From NCBI GenBank assembly GCA_946480815.1, contig CAMLLB010000085.1, forward strand, positions 1 to 7,371: a stretch of DNA of 7,371 nt, given 5' to 3'. Shown here piece after piece: positions 1-6,957 of this stretch. The stretch is from an uncultured Flavobacteriales bacterium (lineage in GTDB: Bacteria > Bacteroidota > Bacteroidia > Flavobacteriales > Crocinitomicaceae). The position numbers were made by a program, and so were the translations under genes. Within the stretch, counting starts at the first letter, position 1. The number at the start of each line of letters is the position of its first letter. The notes under the pieces are model-generated. The model saw only the letters and a program-made list of their open reading frames with translations, was not told where the DNA came from and searched no databases.

Positions 1-9
1 TCAATGTTC

Positions 10-17
10 TAAATTTG
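10..17 (+). promoter_or_regulatory. Candidate Bacteroidota -7 promoter element of the helicase gene
   Basis: TAAATTTG matches the Bacteroidota sigma-A -7 consensus TAnnTTTG at every fixed position. It ends five bases before the helicase ATG, so transcription would begin at or within a few bases of the start codon, giving a leaderless or nearly leaderless mRNA. No Shine-Dalgarno-like sequence is visible in the 22 bases before the ATG, which agrees. The matching -33 element would lie outside the window, so the promoter cannot be confirmed here. Confidence 0.45.
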
Positions 18-22
18 TAATC

Positions 23-2332
23 ATGAATTATTTAGACGGATTAAACGAAAGTCAACGCATTGCAGTAGAGAACTTTGAAGGACCCACCATGGTCATTGCC
101 GGTGCAGGATCGGGAAAAACAAGGGTACTCACGATGCGGATCGCTTTCATGATCGATCACGGTATTGATCCGTTCAATATTCTGGCATTGACCTTTACTA
201 ACAAAGCAGCCAAGGAAATGACTGAGCGAATCGGTTCCATTATCGGTTCCGGCGAAGCAAAAAACATTACGATGGGAACTTTCCACTCTGTTTTCGCCCG
301 CATTCTCAGAATCAATGCCGACCGATTGGGTTATCCTCAAAATTTCACGATTTATGATACCCAGGATACCAAAAGCTTGTTGAAAGATATCGTCAAAGAA
401 CTAAACCTTGATGATAAAATCTACAAGCCAAGTATGATTTACGGACGTATTTCAGCCGCAAAGAACAATTTGCTTTCAGCAGATGATTATTTGCAAAATC
501 CGGAAATCATGGATGAAGACAAGCAAAGTCAGCGACCTGAACTGGGGCGAATCTACAAAGCTTATTCTGTTCGATGTTTCAAGGCCGGAGCAATGGATTT
601 TGACGACCTGTTGTATCAGACAAATGTGTTGCTGCGAGACTTTCCGGATGTTCTTTCCTATTATCAGCATAAGTTCAAATACATTTTGGTAGATGAGTAC
701 CAGGATACGAATTATGCGCAATACCTGATTGTGAAGAAGCTGGCAGCGGTTTATGAGAATATTTGTGTGGTCGGTGATGATGCACAAAGTATCTATTCCT
801 TCCGGGGAGCAAATATTCAAAATATCCTGAATTTCAGAAATGACTATCCGGACTATAACTTATACAAACTGGAACAAAATTACCGCAGTACACAGAATAT
901 TGTAGATGCTGCAAACAGTGTGATTTCCAAGAACAAGGAACAGATAAAGAAAAGTGTCTGGACCAATAACGACAAAGGGAACCTGATCCGGGTAATCCGC
1001 GCCATGACGGATAACGAAGAAGGGAAAATTATTGCAAATAAGATCTTTGATGTCAAACACCAGGAAAGTGGTGACTGGACCGATTTTGCAATTCTTTATC
1101 GTACCAATCGTCAATCACGGGCATTTGAGGAAGCTTTGCGAAAAATGAATATTCCGTATAAGATTTACGGAGGCCTTTCGTTTTATCAGCGCAAAGAGAT
1201 CAAGGATATTTTAGCTTATTTCCGTCTGACGGCAAACCAGAAAGACGAAGAAGCTTTAAAACGGGTGATCAATTACCCGAAGCGCGGAATCGGGAAAACA
1301 TCCTGGGAAAACATCATCATTGCGGCCAATCATTACGATGTAGCCATTTGGGACGTGATCTCCGAATTCGGGAAATACCCGGTTTCCATTCCCAGCGCTA
1401 CCAAACAAAAGATCTCTGAATTTGTGATTATGATCCAGAGCTTTACTGCGCAGCTGAATTCTCAGAATGCATATCAATTAGCGCAAACAATTGCCAAGAG
1501 CTCCGGAATTTTAAAAGAGCTTTATTCGGAAAAAGACAAGGGCCCTGAAGAAGTTGAACGTTATCAAAACATCGAGGAATTATTGGCCGCGATCAAAGAA
1601 TTTACGGTTCAAAGAGGTGAAGAAGATCCTGCAACCTTAGCCGACTTCATGATTGATGTTGCACTTTTGACCGATGCCGATAACGAAAAGGAGGAAGATA
1701 AAAACAAAATCAGTTTAATGACCATTCACTCCAGTAAAGGATTGGAGTTTAAGCATGTTTACCTGGTTGGTCTCGAAGAAAACCTGTTTCCTTCTCAGCT
1801 TTCCATCAACTCCAGAACGGAATTGGAAGAAGAAAGACGCTTGTTTTACGTTGCTGTTACAAGAGCCGAAAAGAATTGCACGATTTCCTACGCAGCTTCG
1901 CGCTTCCAATGGGGAAACCTCATCACTTCCGAACCAAGCCGGTTTATTTCAGAGATTGATCCGGACTATTTGAGTTTTGAAACGGCATACGGAGCACCTC
2001 AGGGAGGTGGCCGCTCGTTAAATGCCGGAAGAGGCGGGTTTGACAAACCATTTACCGGAGGATTAAACAGGATGTCCGGACCAACAGGCGGTCAGGTAAC
2101 TCCAAGAGGCTTAAAAAGCATGTCCGAATTGAATTCTAAAGCCGGCTCAGGAGATTCCAATATTGATATCAAAGTAGGCTACAACGTAGAACACGAACGA
2201 TTTGGAAAAGGGAAAGTAACGAAATTGGAAGGAAGTGGCGTGGACCGAAAAGCAACGATCTTTTTCCCACATGCAGGTGCCAAAACACTCCTTTTGAAAT
2301 TTGCAAAGTTGACTATTCTGGATATTGAATAA
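23..2332 (+). CDS. pcrA: UvrD/PcrA-type ATP-dependent 3'-5' DNA helicase
   Basis: A complete 769-residue superfamily 1A helicase. Visible motifs in order: Q-motif region LNESQR (7-12), Walker A AGAGSGKT (26-33), motif Ia LTFTNKAAKEM (56-66), Walker B VDEYQDT (223-229), motif III GDDAQSIYSFRGA (251-263), motif IV LEQNYRST (283-290), motif V MTIHSSKGLEF (566-576) and motif VI EEERRLFYVAVTRA (602-615). A Gly/Ser-rich linker (about 665-712) leads to a C-terminal Tudor-like domain (about 716-769, with HERFGKGKV) as in PcrA and UvrD, where it contacts RNA polymerase. Family knowledge: translocates 3'-5' on single-stranded DNA and acts in excision repair, in mismatch repair, and in clearing RecA filaments and stalled polymerase. 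The ATG at 23 is favoured because the family begins with this short lead (MNYL.LNESQ). The acidic Walker B and the arginine fingers are intact, so it should be active. The gene stands alone on the plus strand and converges on the GLPGLI gene. Family is certain; uvrD versus pcrA naming is arbitrary in this phylum. Confidence 0.97.
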   Translation: MNYLDGLNESQRIAVENFEGPTMVIAGAGSGKTRVLTMRIAFMIDHGIDPFNILALTFTNKAAKEMTERIGSIIGSGEAKNITMGTFHSVFARILRINADRLGYPQNFTIYDTQDTKSLLKDIVKELNLDDKIYKPSMIYGRISAAKNNLLSADDYLQNPEIMDEDKQSQRPELGRIYKAYSVRCFKAGAMDFDDLLYQTNVLLRDFPDVLSYYQHKFKYILVDEYQDTNYAQYLIVKKLAAVYENICVVGDDAQSIYSFRGANIQNILNFRNDYPDYNLYKLEQNYRSTQNIVDAANSVISKNKEQIKKSVWTNNDKGNLIRVIRAMTDNEEGKIIANKIFDVKHQESGDWTDFAILYRTNRQSRAFEEALRKMNIPYKIYGGLSFYQRKEIKDILAYFRLTANQKDEEALKRVINYPKRGIGKTSWENIIIAANHYDVAIWDVISEFGKYPVSIPSATKQKISEFVIMIQSFTAQLNSQNAYQLAQTIAKSSGILKELYSEKDKGPEEVERYQNIEELLAAIKEFTVQRGEEDPATLADFMIDVALLTDADNEKEEDKNKISLMTIHSSKGLEFKHVYLVGLEENLFPSQLSINSRTELEEERRLFYVAVTRAEKNCTISYAASRFQWGNLITSEPSRFISEIDPDYLSFETAYGAPQGGGRSLNAGRGGFDKPFTGGLNRMSGPTGGQVTPRGLKSMSELNSKAGSGDSNIDIKVGYNVEHERFGKGKVTKLEGSGVDRKATIFFPHAGAKTLLLKFAKLTILDIE

Positions 2333-2359
2333 AAAGTGAATTAATCACAATCAATTGTT

Positions 2360-2524
2360 ATTTCTACCACAAATGCGCAGATGTTTGAGGCGCTTACCAG
2401 TCGCCTCTCTACTCCACTTAAAGAACTAATAAAGGTTCCTTACTGGAACTCAAAGCGAGTGCGGTGCACCTATGCTTCAGCGTAAGCATTAGCCTAGCAA
2501 ATAATTTGCGTATTTGGGGTAAAT
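2360..2524. repeat. Structured intergenic element with terminal inverted repeats (MITE/REP-like)
   Basis: This non-coding stretch is bounded by imperfect inverted repeats. ACCACAAATGCGCA (2366-2379) pairs with the reverse complement ACCCCAAATACGCA of 2507-2520, matching at 12 of 14 positions, and ATTT lies just outside both ends. Inside are further perfect dyads: GAGGCG/CGCCTC (2387-2392/2402-2407), GTTCC/GGAAC (2435-2439/2445-2449), the palindrome GGTGCACC (2463-2470), ATGCTT/AAGCAT (2472-2477/2484-2489) and GCAAAT/ATTTGC (2497-2502/2504-2509). The last competes with the right terminal repeat. No open reading frame is credible on either strand. It could be a non-autonomous mobile element, a REP-type repeat mobilised by a RAYT transposase, or a folded transcript. 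Only one copy is in the window, so being repetitive is inferred from the structure. Confidence 0.5.
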
Positions 2525-2561
2525 GAAAGATCTTGGTTACCATATGAATAATACATATGCT

Positions 2562-2602
2562 AAAAAGGCATCCGCCAATTGACGAATGCCTTCCTTCTTT
2601 TT
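2562..2602. terminator. Bidirectional intrinsic terminator between helicase and GLPGLI genes
   Basis: The hairpin occupies 2567-2590. Read on the minus strand it is GGCATTCGTC, loop AATT, GGCGGATGCC: ten pairs including two G-U, followed by five T, so it ends the receptor/GLPGLI transcript 24 bases after the GLPGLI stop codon. Read on the plus strand the stem has two mismatches but is followed by a T-rich tail ending in six T (2591-2602), so it can also stop helicase transcription. Its place between convergent genes fits shared use. Confidence 0.8.
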
Positions 2603-2614
2603 AATGTACTTTGA

Positions 2615-3352
2615 TTACCAGTAGAACATCCCGGTAATTATTTGATCTCCGAAAGGCTGTCCTTTTAGCTTTTCTCTCAGATCAGCAATCAATTCTGCTT
2701 GCGTATATTGTTTCCCCTTTTTCTTCGGTTGTGAAATCTGCTCTGCTGTTGGGGTAATGATCTCAACTTTCTTGGCAAAATATACAATACTTCCGTCTTC
2801 TGTTGCCAAACCCAGAACTGCTCCCGGCAATCCCTGGATATTCTCCGGCCCGACAGTTGCAATAATATCTGTTGTATACCAAGCATAAATCCGTGTTGTA
2901 TCATCTTTCTCCCAAATCACACGCGTACAGTCATAACCTGCAATTTTACGTGTCTTGTCCGTGATTTTCCAGGTGTGCTTGATCAAACTGTCACCAACGA
3001 TCATCGAATTCCCCATCATATCCATGTATACAAAACGCTGAGACTTTGGGTAAAGATTGTAAACAGTGTTCTTCATTGTCAACCAACTTTGAGGATCCGG
3101 TTGATCCGGAGCAATGTAAGAAAACAAAGAAGAGGTATCGTTGAAATACAAAGAGAATTCCTCCACCTTTATTTTATTCTTCTCACCGATAAACTGACGC
3201 ATTCGCTCATCCTCAAAAATCTTCCACACATTTGTTCTTCGCTCGTATGTGATTTTTCCTTCGCGGACAAGCTGACCACCCTGAGCCTGCACAGATCCTG
3301 CCAAGAGTAATAATCCCAAAAGGATGAATGTTTTAATACCAACCGTCCCCAT
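2615..3352 (-). CDS. GLPGLI family secreted protein
   Basis: 245 residues. A signal peptide is clear: Lys at 7, a hydrophobic core ILLGLLLLAG (10-19) and a likely cleavage after VQA (21-23), so the mature protein is exported to the periplasm or beyond. The diagnostic family motif is IQGLPGAVLGL (172-182), a variant of the eponymous GLPGLI, followed by the usual EDGSIVYFAKKVE strand. KIAGYDCTR (136-144) also fits the conserved core of this Bacteroidota family (Porph_ging/TIGR01200). The biochemical function of the family is unknown. The ATG at 3352 lies inside the end of the receptor gene, a 20-base overlap in another frame, and this start supplies the signal peptide. An A/G-rich stretch (CAGAAAAAG) precedes it, but there is no strong ribosome binding site, so translational coupling to the receptor is likely. 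A Lys-rich stretch (210-215) and a short tail ending MFYW complete it. Family call is firm; role is open. Confidence 0.92.
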   Translation of the reverse strand: MGTVGIKTFILLGLLLLAGSVQAQGGQLVREGKITYERRTNVWKIFEDERMRQFIGEKNKIKVEEFSLYFNDTSSLFSYIAPDQPDPQSWLTMKNTVYNLYPKSQRFVYMDMMGNSMIVGDSLIKHTWKITDKTRKIAGYDCTRVIWEKDDTTRIYAWYTTDIIATVGPENIQGLPGAVLGLATEDGSIVYFAKKVEIITPTAEQISQPKKKGKQYTQAELIADLREKLKGQPFGDQIITGMFYW

Positions 3353-6092
3353 CTTTTTCTGTTGTTTTAAAGTTATTGAATCTAAGCGTCATTTTTGCCA
3401 TGAAGTAACGTCGAATAATAGTGGTGTTTTGATCGACGATCACGTTGTTATTAACCGTTCTGTAGTTACTGATATTCTGGTTCAAGATATCGTAAGCTTC
3501 AATTCCGAAGAGTAAATTCCCTGTTTTCAGGAATGAACGCTGGATTGACATATTCCAGATCAGGTAATTCACATTATAGCCATTTGTTCTTCCCGTATTG
3601 ATATTGTACGTTGCATCTGTTTTAAAGAACCAACGGTAAGGAAGCGTCCAGTCTACAACCGCTTTAAAATTGTAGGTTGAATACGGTTGGTTTGACATCG
3701 TTGACAAAGAGTTAAATGGAGCGTTATAATCAAAACCACCACCAATCTCAGTTCTCAATGAGTCGCCGTTATAGTTCAAAGACAAGTCTGTTCCAATACC
3801 TGTATTACGGGTGTCATTATCAATTGAATTAATTTGATTTTTTGAAGATGTAAAATTACCATTCAAATTAACTTGCAAATTCAAATTCTTCACCCCTTTC
3901 ATTGGAATTCCGGCACCTCCCCACCAATATAAGAAGTCTGAGCTTTTTACGTTGATTGCTTGTGAAATGGAACCTCCGGTAGGACCGAACATGGTATTCG
4001 TACTGAAGTTATCCTTGATATGCATATAGCTGAATCCGGAATACATATAAAACCCGCTTAACCCTTTCCATGTATTGAAACTACCGTTAATGCTGTGTGT
4101 ATAGTTCGGTTTCAACGCAGAATTACCGATTTGGATAAAGTTCGGGTTCGTATTATTGAGAACCGGCTGCAACTGGTCGATAGAAGGCAAGCTTGAATTC
4201 GTATTATACTGGATCATCAATCGAGTAGTTTGACTGAATTTATATCGGAATACGATTCGAGGCAATACGTTATTGAGATCCTGCTTGATCATTGAATCGG
4301 TAAATATATTTCTGTTATCGATCGCAATTGTTCTGAATCGGGACCCAACAGACACTCTTAATTTGGCATTTTCATAAATCAGGAATGCTCCTGCACGGTG
4401 TTGCTGTCTGTCTGTTTTGAATTTATTGGAGAACAAGGTATCTACTTCCACATATTCTCCGTTAACCGGATTTAAAGTAGTTTTACGCTGACCATTGTTA
4501 TTTTGATAGAACTCGTATTCAAACTCCAATTTGAAGCGTTTTCCAAGTGGTTCAAAATAATCTGCATATGCGGTATGGGCCATTGAATTACTTCTGATCT
4601 CTTTCTTTTGGTCAAACCTTAAACTGTCATTCGATGTCAAAGTAAACGCATTGGTATCCGTTGAAAGCAGGTTACCATTGGAGCTATTATCCGTTCCAAC
4701 AAAATTATAGCGTGCAATCAGCTTCCTGTTCTTCTTTTTAAAATCCTTGAAAAACCGGAAAGTTGTGTTCAAATTTGACCCGGTTGCTTTACTGCCATTC
4801 TCAATCGTAGTAAAACGCGTCAAAGTACTATCCCTCGATAAGAAATCAGTTCTTGACAAGGTGTTTTGTTCCGTGTTATTCAACTGGATTTTTGGCTCCA
4901 ACTCAAAACGTGTCAGTGAATCGATTCGCTGCGAGTACTTGATACCGATCTGATGCTGCATATACTGTTCTTTTGTATAGCTATTCAAATCAGTTGTGTA
5001 AGATGTATCCGATAATAAGTATTGAGATCGGCTATTGGTTTGTGATTTCACTCCATATTGTGAGAAGGAATAATTCAAACGTACTTTTGCTCCCTTGTTG
5101 AATTTCTGGTCTAAATAAAAACCTCCTTTGAACGTATTTGGAATACCTTCATTCTCATTTTGTCCACTCTGGTCATACGATTGAATATCATCATTTTCCG
5201 ACATCCAGTCAAATCCGTCAGATAAACCGAATTTGAACATATCCCTGCCGCTAAGATTTGTCTTCGGTGTGTTTGACCCCAAAGCATAAACAGCCAGTTT
5301 TTGGTTTTTGTTATAGGAGTTCAAGAGCATTTCCCCTTCATAAAATCCATGATTGGGAGTGGTGAATTTATCAATTCCGCCGGCCAGGTTTATTTTCCCA
5401 AAATAACCTTTCTTGGCTTCATCCTTGAGCTTCAGATCGAGTACCTGGACTTTTTCATCACTTCCGTCTTCAGCATCTTTTTCATAAACCTCAACGGTTT
5501 CAACACCTTTTGCGGCGAGGTTCTTGGTTGCGATAGTAGGATCATTTCCAAAGAATTCATCTCCATCAACAAGTACCTGACCAATTTCTTTTCCCTGGTT
5601 TTTAATTTTCCCGTTTTCATCTATGGTCATCCCCGGCAATTTCCGAATCAAATCTTCCACAACAGCATTTTCCTTTACTTTAAAAGAATCCGCAACATAG
5701 ACCAGCGTATCTCCACGGTAATAAATCGGGTTTCTGTTCGCATAGATCAATACCTCATCCAAAGCAGTGCTTTTGTCAGGCATCGCAAGTGTATCCATTA
5801 CAAAAGAATTGTTTTCGGCCGAACCGAAAAAGAATGCCCGGAAAACTCCATAATCCGGATGGGCCACAGTAAATTCTACCGTATCAACCGGAAGCGTAAA
5901 TTGCATATGGCCATACTTGTCCGAACGCTTAAAGTCAAGTAGAACAGAATCGCGGACACGTTTCACGATACCTACAGCATTTCGTACAATAGTTTGTGAA
6001 TTCGTGTCTACTACATTTGCCTTAATCGTCATCGTTTGGGAATTCCCCCAATACGCAATTAAGATGAAGAATAGAAGTACAATTTTTTTCAA
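3333..6092 (-). CDS. TonB-dependent-receptor-like outer membrane beta-barrel protein
   Basis: 919 residues. A signal peptide (about 1-19, KKIVLLFFILIAYWGNSQ) is followed by a carboxypeptidase-regulatory-like beta-sandwich (about 21-105), then a plug-like domain opening at LDEVLIYANR (111-120) with RKLPGM (150-155) and VLVDGDEFFGNDP (173-185), to about residue 225. The rest is a long barrel of alternating aromatic/polar strands rich in Asn, Ser and Thr, as in the outer-membrane beta-barrel family PF14905. Family knowledge: outer-membrane import or surface proteins driven by TonB-ExbBD; the substrate is not predictable here. No SusD-type lipoprotein gene is adjacent, which argues against a polysaccharide-utilisation locus. 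The start is TTG (6092-6090): it is the codon that supplies the signal peptide, while the first in-frame ATG (Met21) would remove it. The gene has its own promoter candidate and overlaps the GLPGLI gene, forming one unit. The protein is full length with no frameshift. Confidence 0.93.
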   Translation of the reverse strand: MKKIVLLFFILIAYWGNSQTMTIKANVVDTNSQTIVRNAVGIVKRVRDSVLLDFKRSDKYGHMQFTLPVDTVEFTVAHPDYGVFRAFFFGSAENNSFVMDTLAMPDKSTALDEVLIYANRNPIYYRGDTLVYVADSFKVKENAVVEDLIRKLPGMTIDENGKIKNQGKEIGQVLVDGDEFFGNDPTIATKNLAAKGVETVEVYEKDAEDGSDEKVQVLDLKLKDEAKKGYFGKINLAGGIDKFTTPNHGFYEGEMLLNSYNKNQKLAVYALGSNTPKTNLSGRDMFKFGLSDGFDWMSENDDIQSYDQSGQNENEGIPNTFKGGFYLDQKFNKGAKVRLNYSFSQYGVKSQTNSRSQYLLSDTSYTTDLNSYTKEQYMQHQIGIKYSQRIDSLTRFELEPKIQLNNTEQNTLSRTDFLSRDSTLTRFTTIENGSKATGSNLNTTFRFFKDFKKKNRKLIARYNFVGTDNSSNGNLLSTDTNAFTLTSNDSLRFDQKKEIRSNSMAHTAYADYFEPLGKRFKLEFEYEFYQNNNGQRKTTLNPVNGEYVEVDTLFSNKFKTDRQQHRAGAFLIYENAKLRVSVGSRFRTIAIDNRNIFTDSMIKQDLNNVLPRIVFRYKFSQTTRLMIQYNTNSSLPSIDQLQPVLNNTNPNFIQIGNSALKPNYTHSINGSFNTWKGLSGFYMYSGFSYMHIKDNFSTNTMFGPTGGSISQAINVKSSDFLYWWGGAGIPMKGVKNLNLQVNLNGNFTSSKNQINSIDNDTRNTGIGTDLSLNYNGDSLRTEIGGGFDYNAPFNSLSTMSNQPYSTYNFKAVVDWTLPYRWFFKTDATYNINTGRTNGYNVNYLIWNMSIQRSFLKTGNLLFGIEAYDILNQNISNYRTVNNNVIVDQNTTIIRRYFMAKMTLRFNNFKTTEKDGDGWY

Positions 6093-6112
6093 TGTGTCAG
6101 AATTTGATGGTA

Positions 6113-6120
6113 CAAAATTA
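6113..6120 (-). promoter_or_regulatory. Candidate -7 promoter element of the receptor/GLPGLI operon
   Basis: On the minus strand this reads TAATTTTG, a full match to the Bacteroidota TAnnTTTG consensus, ending 20 bases before the TTG start. The predicted leader is roughly 12-16 bases. The -33 position about 19-20 bases upstream is T-rich (TTTATT) but is not a clean TTTG, so strength is uncertain. The preceding SSB operon has a strong terminator upstream, so a separate promoter is expected here. Confidence 0.45.
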
Positions 6121-6151
6121 GACGGAATTTTGTGGGTTTAATAAAAAAAAT

Positions 6152-6165
6152 GTGAAACGTTACAC
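6152..6165. promoter_or_regulatory. Near-palindrome upstream of the receptor promoter, possible operator
   Basis: GTGAAACGTTACAC is symmetric at 12 of 14 positions around a central AACGTT. It lies just upstream of where the -33 element of the receptor promoter would be, which is a place where an activator or repressor dimer could bind. No specific regulator family is recognised, and short dyads arise by chance, so this is only a candidate. Confidence 0.22.
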
Positions 6166-6204
6166 TGTCTGTATGAATGGCTAAGGAAATTGTTTAACGG
6201 AATT

Positions 6205-6239
6205 AATAAAAACAGGAGTCCGTTGGGCGAACTCCTGTT
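6205..6239 (-). terminator. Intrinsic terminator of the triple SSB operon
   Basis: On the minus strand AACAGGAGTTCG pairs with CGGACTCCTGTT across a five-base loop CCCAA, giving 12 pairs (one G-U), and runs directly into TTTTTATT. It lies 44 bases after the stop codon of the last SSB gene. On the plus strand the stem has a mismatch and no T-tract, so it acts in the minus direction. It separates the SSB operon from the receptor operon. Confidence 0.88.
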
Positions 6240-6282
6240 CCACTGCATATCGTTAAGAAACCACTATTTACTCACCTAACAC

Positions 6283-6594
6283 CTAAAACTTAACGACTTG
6301 CCTTACTTCCACTTCTGTAACCCGCTGGGAACGGCCTTCTTTGTCCACATATGTTCGATTCACCAATCTCCCTGAAACAGCGAGCTTATTTCCTTTCTTA
6401 CAATAATTGGTGAGAAAATTCGCCGTATTTCCCCAAGCAAACATTCGGTACAATTCCCTTGAATCCGACTCTACTTTCTTTAGCTGATTATCCACTGCAA
6501 ATTGAAAACGGGCAACCATTGAACCATTCTCGAAAGTGGTGATGGTGGCGTCTGATCCCAGACGCCCCACCAACGTAACTTGATTTCGCAGCAT
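6283..6594 (-). CDS. ssb: Divergent single-stranded DNA-binding protein (third of three)
   Basis: 103 residues, a bare OB fold from MLRNQVTLVGRLG to VEVRQVVKF, ending where the fold ends. Bacterial SSBs normally carry a flexible linker and an acidic tip ending in a DDDIPF-like motif that recruits repair proteins; none is present, and reading past the TAG gives only four residues before TAA. Aligned by eye to E. coli SSB, the DNA-stacking positions W40 and W54 are Leu38 and Leu48, F60 is Trp54 and W88 is Tyr82, so this is the most diverged of the three. The usual WHR triplet reads LYR (48-50). The loop between strands is also shorter than in its neighbours. The ATG is one base after the stop of the preceding SSB gene (TAAAATG), implying coupled translation. 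Family assignment is supported by N-V-G-R-L-G and SGRLVNRTY; whether it binds DNA alone is doubtful. Confidence 0.88.
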   Translation of the reverse strand: MLRNQVTLVGRLGSDATITTFENGSMVARFQFAVDNQLKKVESDSRELYRMFAWGNTANFLTNYCKKGNKLAVSGRLVNRTYVDKEGRSQRVTEVEVRQVVKF

Positions 6595-6595
6595 T

Positions 6596-6946
6596 TTATA
6601 AAATAATTAAGTCGTTGACCTCGATTTCCGAGAACATTTTGCGTTCACCGGATTCCGTTTTATAAAAGCGGCTAACCAATCTACCTTCCACCGCCACATT
6701 AACTCCCTTCGTGCACAATTCTTCCAGGATGTTCACCCATCTTCCGAAAGCGGTGAGCCTGTGCCAGTCTTGTTTCACTTGAAGGTTTCCGTCCTTATCC
6801 AAATAATGTTCCTTGGTTGCAAGTGAAAAATTAACCACCCGTCTGCCTCCCGGTAAAATACTCACCTTGGGTTCTGAGCTGATCTTTCCTATAATATTTA
6901 CATGATTCATATGCAGAATCTGATCCTGTTTGATAGTAGTATCCAT
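6596..6946 (-). CDS. ssb: Single-stranded DNA-binding protein (second of three)
   Basis: 116 residues. After a 12-residue lead the OB fold begins at MNHVNIIGKI (13-22) and runs through FSLATKEHY (40-48), the hallmark DWHRLTAFGR (60-69), AVEGRLVSRFY (85-95) and ends at SEIEVNDLIIL. Positions matching E. coli W40, W54, F60 and W88 are Tyr48, Trp61, Phe67 and Tyr95, so all four DNA-stacking positions stay aromatic. There is no linker or acidic C-terminal tip. The ATG at 6946 is chosen because a GGA triplet lies five bases before it and the spacing from the previous stop is only 11 bases; the internal ATG at 6910 (Met13) would give a minimal OB fold of 104 residues and cannot be excluded. Expected role from the family: coats single-stranded DNA in the cytoplasm. 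Middle gene of a tight operon with two other SSB genes. Confidence 0.91.
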   Translation of the reverse strand: MDTTIKQDQILHMNHVNIIGKISSEPKVSILPGGRRVVNFSLATKEHYLDKDGNLQVKQDWHRLTAFGRWVNILEELCTKGVNVAVEGRLVSRFYKTESGERKMFSEIEVNDLIIL

Positions 6947-6957
6947 GGTGATCCGTA

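Noticed and set aside
2345..2407. Minus-strand reading of the intergenic element as a peptide
   Set aside because: No start codon context and no sustained open frame; the symmetry of the DNA explains the region better than coding.
2541..2559. Two CATATG copies seven bases apart
   Set aside because: CATATG is self-complementary and AT-rich, the possible stem is only six weak pairs, and no T-tract or gene start goes with it.
5301..5942. 213-codon plus-strand open frame inside the receptor gene
   Set aside because: It is fully antisense to a well-supported coding region, and its translation has no recognisable domain or promoter.
6250..6296. Eight-base perfect inverted repeat TCGTTAAG/CTTAACGA around the stop of the last SSB gene
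   Set aside because: The 31-base loop and AT-rich arms make a stable structure unlikely; a much stronger terminator lies just downstream.
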